Shown one piece after another: positions 51,681 through 61,009 of a DNA stretch of 64,000 nucleotides. The first letter of the stretch is position 1, and the number at the start of each line of letters is the position of its first letter. The notes beneath the pieces were generated by a model, which saw only the letters and a list, made by a program, of their open reading frames with translations, made no database searches and was not told the DNA's origin. Source of the stretch: Confluentibacter sediminis (lineage in GTDB: Bacteria; Bacteroidota; Bacteroidia; Flavobacteriales; Flavobacteriaceae). The translations under genes were made by a program, and so were the position numbers. Where the stretch lies: positions 1-64,000 of the forward strand of contig NZ_QKPO01000004.1 in the NCBI RefSeq assembly GCF_003258355.1, given 5' to 3'.

Positions 51681-54600
51681 ATGCAAACTAAACTCGCCAA
51701 TATTCTTTTTTCTACGCGTCTTACTGCTATTTTATTTATCGTATTTGCTGCCGCCATGGTAACAGGTACTTTTTTAGATGCAGGACAATTAACATCACCA
51801 ACTGCATATACCAGAAACTTAATATACAATGCTTGGTGGTTTGAGGCGATTATGGTGTTTTTTGTAATTAATTTTTTAGGGAACATTGCAAGGTTTAGAC
51901 TTTATAAAAAAGAAAAATGGGCTACTTTAATCTTGCACTTAGCATTTATTTTTATCTTAATAGGAGCAAGTATTACAAGATATATCAGTTTTGAAGGCAT
52001 GATGGCTATTCGCGAAGGAGAAACAAGTAACACGTTCTTATCTCAAAAAACCTATGTAACCGCATATATTGATGGCGATTATGAAATTGATGGCATACCA
52101 CAACGTTTACCTATAGAAAAAGAAGTGGATTTTTCTGCTCGAATGGATAACGATTTTAAGATTGAAACCAAATATAATCAACAACCCGTGACCATTGAAT
52201 TAGAGAAATTCATACAAGGTGCAGAAGAAGATATTATTCCAAATGATACTGGTGAATCTTATTTAAAAGTTGTTGAATCTGGAGGAGGAGGGCCACATAA
52301 TCATTTTTTAAAAGTAGGTGAGGTGCAAAGCATTCATAATGTTTTGTTTGCATTAAATAAGCCAACTGAGGGCGCTATTAATATCACTTACAATAATGAT
52401 GAACTTACCATAAAATCCCCTTTTGAAGGGGAGTATTTAACTATGGCAACCATGACCCAAGGTACTTTGGTTAAAGATAGTTTACAACCTTTAATATTGC
52501 GTTCCCGTTATATCATTGGCGATATGCAAATGGTATTCCCAAAACCTGTTGTAAAAGGTGTTTTTGATATTGTTCAAAAATCACAAATATTAAAGAATGA
52601 TGAAGATGGTGCGGTATTTAAAATAACAACCAAGGGAGAAACCAAACGAGTGGGTGTACTTGGCGGTAAAGGAATGCAAAATGCCTTTAAACAGGTGCAA
52701 GTTGGTGGATTGGATTTTGCCCTGAAATATGGTTCTAAAGAGATGGAATTACCATTTCAAATTAAATTAAATGATTTTGAAGCCGAACGTTATCCTGGAA
52801 CTGAAAAAGGCTATTCTTCTTTTTCAAGCGAAGTCACTGTTATTGATGAAAAAGAAGGAAGTTATGATTATAAAATATTTATGAACAATATTTTAAATCA
52901 TGGTGGCTACAAGTTTTTTCAGTCAAGTTTTGATCCCGATGAAAAGGGAACTATTCTTTCTGTAAATCATGATTACTGGGGTTCTTTAATCACTTATATA
53001 GGGTATTTCTTATTGTATTTTGGTTTGATGGCTATTTTGTTTGCTAAACATTCTCGTTTTGGTGATTTAAAAAAACAATTGGAAAAAGTGAAGGCTAAAA
53101 AGGCGAAACTACTTGCGGTTTTATTTTTGTGTTTTGGATTGAATGGGTTTTCACAAGAACATACCGAGCATGATGGTCACAATCATAATAGACCTGAAAA
53201 AACAGTTATAGATTCTATATTAGAAGCAAATATAACCCCTAAAGAACATGCCGAAGCATTTGGTCACATGGTCATTCAAGATATTGGTGGGCGTATGATG
53301 CCCGTAAATACCTATGCTTCAGAAATGCTTCGTAAATTAAGCAAGCATGATGATTATGAAGAATTTGATGCCAATCAGGTCTTTCTATCCATGCAAGAAA
53401 GTCCTCTGCTTTGGTACAATGTGCCTGTTATTTATTTAGCTCTTAAAAAGGGTGATTCCATTAGACACATTATTGGAGTTGATAATACTGAAAATTATGT
53501 CATGTTATCAGACTTTTTTACAGATAGTGGGGAATATAAATTATCACCTTATTTAGAAGAAGTCTATAAAACAAACACCCCAAATGGTTATCAAAGTCAA
53601 ATAAAAGAAACAGATCAGCGAGTAACCTTGCTGTACAATACGCTGGAGGGGATGCCATTGAAAATTTTCCCTTTACCAAACGACGAAAATAATAAATGGA
53701 TTTCTGAATACGATTTAAAACATGATGAGACTATAAAAGTTCAAGATTCATTATATAGAAATTTTATAACGAATGGTTTTAAGACTTATTTGTACATGGT
53801 TAATACAGCTAAGCAGAATGGTGATTTCTCTGAAGCTAATAAGTTTTTAGATGCTTTTAAGAAAACACAAACTCGTTACGGTGCATCCGTTATGCTTTCT
53901 GATAAAAAAATAAATACAGAGATATTATATAACAAATATGATATTTTCAAAAAGCTGTTTAGTTGGTATTTATATGCTGGGACATTGCTTTTTATTGTGC
54001 TTATCATTCAAATATTTAAAGATAAAAATAAAACACTAAAAACCTTAGCTACTGTCTTTAAGTTTGTTGTTCTTGGCTTATTTATTCTGCATACCGCAGG
54101 ATTGATAGTTAGATGGTATATTTCTGGCCACGCCCCTTGGAGTGATGCCTACGAGTCTATGCTTTACGTGGCTTGGTCCAGTATGTTTTTTGGGTTGGCT
54201 TTTGGCAGAAAGAGTGATTTAACGATTGCATCTACTGCTTTTGTAACCGCCATGCTTTTAATGATTGCCCATTGGAACTGGATGGATCCGGCTATTGCCA
54301 ATTTACAACCTGTATTGAACAGTTATTGGCTCATGATCCACGTTGCGGTTATAGTAGCGAGTTATGGCCCTTTTACGTTGGGAATGATATTAGGTGTTGT
54401 AACCTTATTGCTTATGATTTTAACAAATAAAAAAAATCAGGAGAAAATGGCACTTAATATTAAAGAGCTTACCATTATTAATGAAATGGCTTTAACCGTT
54501 GGTTTAGTGATGCTTACTATTGGAAACTTTTTGGGAGGTATGTGGGCTAACGAAAGTTGGGGACGTTATTGGGGTTGGGATCCTAAAGAAACTTGGGCTT

Positions 54601-54869
54601 TAATTAGTATTATGATTTATGCCTTTGTTATCCACATGAGATTGATTCCTGGATTACGTAGTGTTTGGTGGTATAATCTATCATCTATCATAGCTTATCC
54701 GTTTATTATATTTACTTATTTTGGGGTTAATTTTTATTTATCAGGATTACATTCTTACCAATCGGGGCAACAAATTGCTAGTTTTAATGCCATTGCAATA
54801 TCAGTTGGATTAGTAGCTATCCTAGGCTTTTTTGCATATCGTGGTTATGCAAAATATTATAAAAAGTAA
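51681..54869 (+). CDS. ccsBA: Fused cytochrome c biogenesis protein CcsBA (ResB-CcsA)
   Basis: The 1062-residue membrane protein joins a ResB-like part (about residues 1-480) to a CcsA/CcmF-like heme handling part (about 740-1060). The heme-binding WWD motif reads WANESWGRYWGWDPKETWALI, near residue 970. The conserved histidines are probably those in SGHAPWSDAYESM and WLMIHVAVIV. The protein exports heme and attaches it to apocytochrome c CXXCH motifs in the periplasm (system II). The fusion is usual in Bacteroidetes. Confidence 0.93.
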   Translation: MQTKLANILFSTRLTAILFIVFAAAMVTGTFLDAGQLTSPTAYTRNLIYNAWWFEAIMVFFVINFLGNIARFRLYKKEKWATLILHLAFIFILIGASITRYISFEGMMAIREGETSNTFLSQKTYVTAYIDGDYEIDGIPQRLPIEKEVDFSARMDNDFKIETKYNQQPVTIELEKFIQGAEEDIIPNDTGESYLKVVESGGGGPHNHFLKVGEVQSIHNVLFALNKPTEGAINITYNNDELTIKSPFEGEYLTMATMTQGTLVKDSLQPLILRSRYIIGDMQMVFPKPVVKGVFDIVQKSQILKNDEDGAVFKITTKGETKRVGVLGGKGMQNAFKQVQVGGLDFALKYGSKEMELPFQIKLNDFEAERYPGTEKGYSSFSSEVTVIDEKEGSYDYKIFMNNILNHGGYKFFQSSFDPDEKGTILSVNHDYWGSLITYIGYFLLYFGLMAILFAKHSRFGDLKKQLEKVKAKKAKLLAVLFLCFGLNGFSQEHTEHDGHNHNRPEKTVIDSILEANITPKEHAEAFGHMVIQDIGGRMMPVNTYASEMLRKLSKHDDYEEFDANQVFLSMQESPLLWYNVPVIYLALKKGDSIRHIIGVDNTENYVMLSDFFTDSGEYKLSPYLEEVYKTNTPNGYQSQIKETDQRVTLLYNTLEGMPLKIFPLPNDENNKWISEYDLKHDETIKVQDSLYRNFITNGFKTYLYMVNTAKQNGDFSEANKFLDAFKKTQTRYGASVMLSDKKINTEILYNKYDIFKKLFSWYLYAGTLLFIVLIIQIFKDKNKTLKTLATVFKFVVLGLFILHTAGLIVRWYISGHAPWSDAYESMLYVAWSSMFFGLAFGRKSDLTIASTAFVTAMLLMIAHWNWMDPAIANLQPVLNSYWLMIHVAVIVASYGPFTLGMILGVVTLLLMILTNKKNQEKMALNIKELTIINEMALTVGLVMLTIGNFLGGMWANESWGRYWGWDPKETWALISIMIYAFVIHMRLIPGLRSVWWYNLSSIIAYPFIIFTYFGVNFYLSGLHSYQSGQQIASFNAIAISVGLVAILGFFAYRGYAKYYKK

Positions 54870-54882
54870 CCTCCTGTGATGT

Positions 54883-55047
54883 ATGGCGAAAACGGGGCGA
54901 GATAAAAACACTAAAAATAAGGCAAAGCACTCTAAGTTGATGGCTCAAAAAAAGAATAAAAAGAAGGAAGAAGAGCAATTACGTAAAGAAAAACTAAAGG
55001 CCATTATTACAAAAGCCAAAGAACAACATAAAGGGAATAAGCTTTAG
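54883..55047 (+). CDS. 54-residue lysine-rich small protein
   Basis: A short ATG frame (MAKTGRDKNTKNKAKHSKL...) runs to a TAG and encodes a basic, helical protein with no membrane segment. It begins 13 bases after the CcsBA stop and is on the same strand. The charge pattern (KNKKKEEEQLRKEKLKAIITKAKEQ) suggests nucleic acid or ribosome contact. Function is unknown. Confidence 0.6.
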   Translation: MAKTGRDKNTKNKAKHSKLMAQKKNKKKEEEQLRKEKLKAIITKAKEQHKGNKL

Positions 55048-55078
55048 TTCTGCAAGGCTGTAATTTTTTTATAGGCAG

Positions 55079-55735
55079 TTATAGTAAGTCTTTAACCTTA
55101 TTATAAAGAATCTCATCAAACTTTTTTATGACTAAGTCAGCTTGACTGTAATCTTGGTTCTTAGAATGAAAACTATCAAAAGCGACACAAAATATGCCCG
55201 CTGCTTTTGCGGCACTTATACCATTTGTGGCATCTTCAATAACCATGCATTCCTCTCGTGAAAAGCCAGTGGCTTCGGCAGCTTTGATAAAAATTTCTGG
55301 ATGTGGCTTCGATTCTTTTAAATCAGCACCACTCAATTTTGCTTTAAAATATGGGTTTAAATCAAACCGTTTAAAAATACGTTCAATACTTGGCATGGTA
55401 GCCGATGAGCCTAAAACGAGTGTAAGTCCATTTTTATGATAATCTTTTATCACATCCAAAACACCTTCAATTAAATCAAAAGTGGTGTCATTTTCAAATA
55501 CGTAATCAAAATGCTTTCTTTTTAAAGCCACTAAAGTTTCTGGTGATGCTTCTAGTTTATAAATATCACACAGTTGTTTGCAAATATTTAGTGTAGATTT
55601 TCCTGTAAATGATTCATAAAGTGAATCGGGCACGTCTATATTAACATCTTTAAACATTTTATGGTAAGCGATATAGTGTAAAGGCTCACTTTCAATGATA
55701 ACCCCATCCATGTCAAATATTACAGCTTTAAGCAT
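55079..55735 (-). CDS. HAD superfamily phosphatase, beta-phosphoglucomutase-like
   Basis: The 218-residue protein has HAD motif I VIFDMDGVIIESEPLHY, motif II LVLGSSATMPS, the lysine of motif III in GADLKESKPHPEIF and motif IV VIEDATNGISAAKAAG. A helical cap lies between residues 18 and 80. It fits the phosphatase/beta-PGM group acting on sugar phosphates. It faces the broken MATE gene across a 198-base gap with a T-run. Confidence 0.9.
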   Translation of the reverse strand: MLKAVIFDMDGVIIESEPLHYIAYHKMFKDVNIDVPDSLYESFTGKSTLNICKQLCDIYKLEASPETLVALKRKHFDYVFENDTTFDLIEGVLDVIKDYHKNGLTLVLGSSATMPSIERIFKRFDLNPYFKAKLSGADLKESKPHPEIFIKAAEATGFSREECMVIEDATNGISAAKAAGIFCVAFDSFHSKNQDYSQADLVIKKFDEILYNKVKDLL

Positions 55736-55933
55736 TTGATTTTTTTTTTTTTTGCGAAGATAGATTAATAGAAAATAATACCCTAAAAACCTGTTTGTAG
55801 TTTTAAATAAAATTTACATATTTGCTATTATGATTGTTTAAATAGACTTCACGGCAGACATCGAGATTCTCTCGAAAAAGGAAACTGAGCATTTGGTATG
55901 CTTGGTTATGTTTATCTTTTAATACATTTCAAA

Positions 55934-57339
55934 ATGCAATCAAATAAAATATCATTTAAACAATTTTTTCAATATTTTAAAATAGCCTTTACCGGAAAAG
56001 AACAAGAATTTACCTCGGGTAGCATTCGTCGTGCGGTTTTTATGCTGGCAATTCCCATGATTTTGGAAATGCTTATGGAATCTATTTTTGCTTTGGTAGA
56101 TATTCTTTATGTATCTAGAGTGAGTGTAAATGCTGTAGCCACTATTGGTTTAACAGAATCTGTTATCACGCTGGTATATGCCTTAGCCATTGGCTTAAGT
56201 ATGGCTGCAACGGCCATTGTTGCGAGGCGTGTGGGTGAACATGATATAAAAGGCGCATCTACGCTGCTGTCCAAGTCATTTTTCTTGGTGCTTTTGTGTC
56301 TATTATAATTAGCGTGTTTGGTATGATGTATCCAAAAGAGATCTTGAGGCTAATGGGCGCGGAACCCGATTTGATTGCTGAAGGTTGTGGATATACAAAA
56401 GTGCTATTAGGCGGCAATATGACGGTTATGCTGCTATTTTTGATTAATGCTGTTTTTCGTGGAGCGGGAAATGCCTCTGTGGCTATGTGGACACTTATTT
56501 TATCTAACGCCCTCAATATTATTTTAGACCCTATTTTTATTTTCGGATTCGGTTCCATCAAAGCCTATGGCGTTGAAGGAGCAGCTATTGCCACCACCAT
56601 TGGTAGGGGTAGTGCTGTATTATTTCAATTGGTCATTTTATTTTATGGTTATAGTAAAATTAAGATTGGCTTTAAAGACTTGGTGTTTCGTGTTGGAATC
56701 ATGTTTAACTTAATTAAACTGTCTTTAGGAGGTATTGGTCAGTTTTTAATAGGAACGTCCAGTTGGGTGTTTTTAATGCGTATTATGAGTGAATTTGGTA
56801 GTGAAGTATTGGCGGGTTATACCATAGCCATTAGAGTCATGATGTTTACTATGATGCCTGCCTGGGGGTTAAGTAATGCAGCAGCAACGCTAGTTGGACA
56901 AAATTTAGGGGCAAAAAAACCCGATCGGGCCGAACAATCTGTATGGAAAACAGGGCGTTATAGTGCTATTTTTATGGGAATAGTTTCTGTTGTTTATTTA
57001 GTCTTTGCTTCTCAAATAATTGTGTTATTTAATACCACACCCGATGTTGTAAAGTATGGTAGTTTATGTTTACGTATTTTGGCTTCGGGATATATTTTCT
57101 ATGGTTACGGTATGGTCGTTATTAATGCTTTTAATGGTGCAGGAGATACTAAAACACCAACCTATATTAACTTCGTTTGCTTTTGGTTACTGCAATTGCC
57201 ATTTGCGTATTTTATGGCTATTACATTGAAGTTTGGCCCTTCCGGTGTGTTTTGGGCAATTACATTGGCTGAAGTTTTAATCGCTATTATAGCCGTTGTT
57301 TGGTTTAAAAAAGGAACTTGGAAAACAATAAACGTTTAG
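55934..57339 (+). pseudogene. MATE family efflux transporter, frameshifted
   Basis: Two overlapping frames together encode a complete MATE-type exporter. The first (to 56308) holds SIRRAVFMLAIPMILEMLMESIFALVDILYVSRVSVNAVATIGL; the second (to 57339) holds the remaining ten or so helices. The join lies at about 56250-56263: the sequence reads KGAS in one frame and then AAVQVIFLGAFVSIIISV in the other, so one base is missing. There is no homopolymer at the break. Either the gene is dead or the assembly has an error. MATE proteins export drugs or metabolites with Na+ or H+. Confidence 0.88.
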
Positions 57340-57378
57340 TTTAAAAATAGTATTTTAGAACCTTAATAAATTCATTTT

Positions 57379-57960
57379 ATGACAAAAGGAAGATTGGAAG
57401 CCTTTACCGATGGTGTGTTGGCCATCATAATAACTATTATGGTATTGGAATTAAAGGTGCCCCATGGAGGTAGTTTTGAGGATTTAAAATCATTGTTGCC
57501 TATATTCCTAAGCTATGTGTTAAGTTTTATTTATATAGCCATTTACTGGAATAACCATCACCATATGATGCAAACTGCCAAACATGTTACTGGGAGTATT
57601 TTATGGGCTAATATGCACTTGTTGTTTTGGTTGTCATTGGTGCCATTTGTAACTAGTTGGATGGGGGAGAACCATTTTACCAGTGCGTCTGTATTTTTAT
57701 ATGGAATCGTACTTTTGGGTGCGGCTATTTCATACGTTTTGCTACAGTTTTTAATAATAAAAAGCCATGGTAAGGAATCTGTTTTAGCAAAAGCTCTGGG
57801 GAATGATTTTAAAGGGAAAATATCACCAATTCTATATGTTATAGGCATTGTGGCATCTTTTTTTAATGTTTGGATAAGTGGTATAGCATTTATAGGTGTC
57901 GCTATAATATGGCTCATTCCAGATAGAAGAATTGAGAAAGCACTTAAGAATGAGAACTAG
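57379..57960 (+). CDS. TMEM175/DUF1211 family potassium channel-like protein
   Basis: The 193-residue protein has six membrane helices and the TMEM175 signature RLEAFTDGVLAIIITIMVLELKVP in the first helix, with the F-[ST]-D motif near residue 8. Bacterial members are K+-selective leak channels. The rest, such as YWNNHHHMMQ, is typical. It is 39 bases downstream of the MATE gene and may be co-transcribed. Confidence 0.92.
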   Translation: MTKGRLEAFTDGVLAIIITIMVLELKVPHGGSFEDLKSLLPIFLSYVLSFIYIAIYWNNHHHMMQTAKHVTGSILWANMHLLFWLSLVPFVTSWMGENHFTSASVFLYGIVLLGAAISYVLLQFLIIKSHGKESVLAKALGNDFKGKISPILYVIGIVASFFNVWISGIAFIGVAIIWLIPDRRIEKALKNEN

Positions 57961-57976
57961 TCACTTATGACTATAA

Positions 57977-58012
57977 CAAAAAAGGAACTCCAAACGGAAT
58001 TCCTTTTTTTTT
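57977..58012 (+). terminator. Hairpin terminator
   Basis: An AAGGAACTCC / GGAATTCCTT stem (one mismatch) with AAAC loop and a long T-run follows the TMEM175 gene. The run also lies just beyond the convergent pckA stop, so it may act in both directions. Confidence 0.75.
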
Positions 58013-58029
58013 GGTTGAAAAAAATCTTA

Positions 58030-59661
58030 TTAAATGTGTTCTTCTAAGTGATGATGTTCATCAATTAAAGGGCCACCTTCCATAATTTGTTTGGAAGCTT
58101 CATTTGCGAATTTTTCAAAGTTTAGATGGAATGAATGTGCTAATTGAATAGCTTTACCAATGTAAGCTCCTTTTTGCAACCAAGTATTCATAGGATCTAA
58201 AATCTCAGTAGGAACACCAGGACAATATTTAGGCATAAATAAACCAAATATTGGATTTTGCTCGAAATCTACATGATCTAATTCTCCATTAAGGATGGCA
58301 GTAATCATAGCCCTTGTGTATTTTAGTTTGATTCTAGAACCTACACCATAAGGACCAGCACTCCAACCAGTATTAATTAACCATACATTAACTCCGGCAT
58401 CACTCATTTTTTTGCTTAACATTTCACCATAAACTGTTGGATGAAGTGGCATAAAAGGAGCTCCAAAGCAAGCAGAGAATGATGGAACAGGTTCTGTAAT
58501 CCCAGCTTCTGTACCAGCTACTTTTGCGGTATATCCAGAGATAAAGTGGTAAGCAGCCTGACCTGGAGTTAATTTTGATACTGGAGGCAATACACCAAAT
58601 GCGTCACAGGTTAAGAAAAATATATTTTTCGGATTGTTGGCATAAAGGGTTTCTTGTATGTTATCAATATGATAAATTGGGTAACAAACACGAGTATTTT
58701 GAGTAATGCTGCCGTCCATATAATCTACTTCACCATCAGCTTTAAATACGACGTTTTCAAGTAAAGCGCCTGGTCTAATTGCTCTAAAAATGTCTGGTTC
58801 TTTCTCTTCAGTAAGGTCTATTACTTTTGCGTAACAGCCACCTTCAAAGTTGAAAATCGTATTATCCGCAGTCCAACCGTGTTCATCATCACCAATTAAT
58901 TTTCTGTCTGGGTCGGCTGAAAGTGTTGTTTTACCAGTTCCAGATAATCCGAAGAAAATGGCGGTATCACCATATTTTCCAACATTAGCAGAACAGTGCA
59001 TTGGTAATACATTTTTCTCTGTTGGTAAAATTAAGTTTAATGCAGAAAAAATCCCTTTTTTCATTTCACCAGTATAAGCAGATCCACCTATTAAAGCTAT
59101 TTTTTTAGTGAAATTTAAGATTGAAAAATTTCCTTGACGAATGCCGTAAGCTTCTGGATTTGGACAAACATATCCAGGAGCACAAAGAATCAACCAATCT
59201 TCTTTAAAGTTTTCAAGTTCTTTTTCACTTGGACGTAAAAACATGTTATAGACAAATAGATTAGACCAAGGTAATTCGGTAACTGTTCTAATATTTGTTC
59301 TGTACTCGGGTTCTGCACACACATAACCATCTCTTACATAAATTTCTTTACCAGAAAGATATTCGGTAACTTCTTTTTCTAGTTTGTCAAAATTTTCTGG
59401 AGATACAGGAATGTTTACTTTTCCCCACCATACTTTATCTTTTGTATACTCATCTTTTACAAGAAAACGGTCTTGCGGAGATCTACCAGTAAATTTACCT
59501 GTATTAACAGCTAAAGTACCGTTTTTGGTTTCTCGACCCATTTTTTTCTCTACTGTAATCTTTTGAAGTTTTTCAGGAGATAAATTCCAATGTGCTGTCA
59601 CATCTTTCAAACCATATGGTTCTAATCCTGATTTTTGTTTAAGTGTTGCTGAATCTTTCAT
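58030..59661 (-). CDS. pckA: Phosphoenolpyruvate carboxykinase (ATP)
   Basis: The 543-residue gluconeogenesis enzyme makes PEP from oxaloacetate with ATP. It contains the P-loop GLSGTGKTTLSADP near residue 240, the DDEHGW metal-binding segment next to it, and the substrate region of this family, TGRSPQDRFLVKDE near residue 58. The ATG at 59661 follows an AT-rich leader typical of flavobacteria and is preferred over the ATG at 59685, which adds 8 residues. It is monocistronic with a 367-base upstream gap. Confidence 0.95.
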   Translation of the reverse strand: MKDSATLKQKSGLEPYGLKDVTAHWNLSPEKLQKITVEKKMGRETKNGTLAVNTGKFTGRSPQDRFLVKDEYTKDKVWWGKVNIPVSPENFDKLEKEVTEYLSGKEIYVRDGYVCAEPEYRTNIRTVTELPWSNLFVYNMFLRPSEKELENFKEDWLILCAPGYVCPNPEAYGIRQGNFSILNFTKKIALIGGSAYTGEMKKGIFSALNLILPTEKNVLPMHCSANVGKYGDTAIFFGLSGTGKTTLSADPDRKLIGDDEHGWTADNTIFNFEGGCYAKVIDLTEEKEPDIFRAIRPGALLENVVFKADGEVDYMDGSITQNTRVCYPIYHIDNIQETLYANNPKNIFFLTCDAFGVLPPVSKLTPGQAAYHFISGYTAKVAGTEAGITEPVPSFSACFGAPFMPLHPTVYGEMLSKKMSDAGVNVWLINTGWSAGPYGVGSRIKLKYTRAMITAILNGELDHVDFEQNPIFGLFMPKYCPGVPTEILDPMNTWLQKGAYIGKAIQLAHSFHLNFEKFANEASKQIMEGGPLIDEHHHLEEHI

Positions 59662-60028
59662 TTTATTAAATTTTAAGGTTCCCATTAATAGTATTAATGT
59701 ATATGTTTACTTCTTGTTAATTAATTTTACATTTGCATGCACTAAATATGAATGCTTTTATGATATAGTAAAATTACTGCCGAAGAACTTTAGGAATTAT
59801 GACTAATGTCATACTTTGCTGAAACACAGTATTTTTCAACAATTCATAATGTTTTATTATTTTAAGTGAAGAAAGTTTTCACGAAAACGTATTCGTAATA
59901 TTAAGTTTTAATATTTTGATATGCTTTTTCGTTATTTTAGATTTTATATCAAGTTTAAAAAGGAAAAATTTTAATAAATTCATAAAAAAAACACCTAAAA
60001 CGTAAGTTTTAAATAAAAAATAATTAAA
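59662..60028. other. Divergent promoter region of pckA and bshB1
   Basis: The 367 bases are AT-rich with no coding frame. Both divergent genes must be started here. TAnnTTTG-like sites are present in several places but none is clear enough to name. No riboswitch-like fold is seen by eye. Confidence 0.45.
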
Positions 60029-60751
60029 ATGAAATTAGATATACTTGCTATTGGTTCACACCCTGACGATGTAGAGTTGGGATGTGGTGCCACTATAGCG
60101 AAAGAAATAGCAAATGGTAAAAAAGTTGGTATTGTAGATTTAACTCAAGGGGAGTTAGGAACGCGGGGTAGTGCTGAAACAAGGCATCAAGAAGCTGCCA
60201 ATGCTGCTAAAATATTAGGAGTATTTGTTAGAGAAAATATGGGCTTTGATGATGGGTTTTTTGTTAATGATAAAAAACATCAACTAGAACTTATAAAAAT
60301 GATTCGTAAATATCAACCAGAAATTGTGATTTGTAATGCCGTTGACGATAGACATATAGATCATGGTAAAGGTAGTAAATTGGTTAGTGATGCTTGTTTT
60401 TTAAGCGGATTGATAAAAATTGAAACCTATTTAGAGAATGATGTTAAAGCTCAAGAGATATGGAGGCCAAAACAAGTATATCATTACATTCAATGGAAAA
60501 ATTTGCAGCCAGATGTTATTGTTGATGTATCAGGATTTATGGATGCCAAATTAAGTGCCGTTTTTGCATATAAAACACAATTTTATGACGAAACCAGTAA
60601 AGAGCCACAAACACCCATTTCGAGTAAGAATTTTGCTGATAGTGTACGTTATAGGGCAAATGATTTAGGTAGATTGATAGGGGTCGAATACGGTGAAGGC
60701 TTTACTGTAGAACGTCATGTAGCTGTTGATAGTTTGTTTAATTTGAAGTAG
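60029..60751 (+). CDS. bshB1: Bacillithiol biosynthesis deacetylase BshB1
   Basis: The 240-residue PIG-L family enzyme has zinc ligands in GSHPDDVELGCG near residue 12 and in HIDHGKGS near 113. The remaining pattern (DLTQGELGTRGSAETRHQEA and QPEIVICNAVDDRHIDH) is that of BshB1, which removes the acetyl group from GlcNAc-malate to give GlcN-malate, the second step of bacillithiol synthesis. Other bsh genes are not in the window. It precedes tRNA-His. Confidence 0.92.
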   Translation: MKLDILAIGSHPDDVELGCGATIAKEIANGKKVGIVDLTQGELGTRGSAETRHQEAANAAKILGVFVRENMGFDDGFFVNDKKHQLELIKMIRKYQPEIVICNAVDDRHIDHGKGSKLVSDACFLSGLIKIETYLENDVKAQEIWRPKQVYHYIQWKNLQPDVIVDVSGFMDAKLSAVFAYKTQFYDETSKEPQTPISSKNFADSVRYRANDLGRLIGVEYGEGFTVERHVAVDSLFNLK

Positions 60752-60865
60752 TTAGTTTTTAGCTTTATTTATTTTAGAATTTATTGATTAAAATATTATA
60801 AAAAGGTTTTGTAGAAAAACAGAAATCAGTTACATTTGCACTCGCATTTAAGATGCGTGCTACAT

Positions 60866-60941
60866 GGTGGTTGTAGCTCAGTTGGTTAGAGCATTGGTTT
60901 GTGGTACCAAGGGTCGCCGGTTCGAGCCCGGTCTTCCACCC
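60866..60941 (+). tRNA. tRNA-His (anticodon GTG)
   Basis: The sequence GGTGGTTGTAGCTCAGTTGG opens a full cloverleaf. The anticodon stem TTGGT/ACCAA frames the loop TTGTGGT (GTG), and the T-loop is TTCGAGC. The extra G-1 typical of tRNA-His is encoded, opposite C73. The acceptor stem has two T-T oppositions at pairs 5-68 and 6-67. CCA is not encoded. Confidence 0.9.
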
Positions 60942-60948
60942 AAAAGTA

Positions 60949-60980
60949 AAAGCCTTTCAAGAAATTGAAAGGCTTTTTTT
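60949..60980 (+). terminator. Hairpin terminator after tRNA-His
   Basis: A 12-base perfect stem (AAAGCCTTTCAA / TTGAAAGGCTTT) with a GAAA tetraloop and a T-run ends the tRNA-His transcript. Confidence 0.88.
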
Positions 60981-61009
60981 GTATTACAAAAGTGTTGAAC
61001 TAAAATTAG

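Noticed and set aside
55898-55936. Starting the MATE gene at the upstream ATG (55898)
   Set aside because: The added 12 residues have no family support; the ATG at 55934 gives a normal N-terminus.
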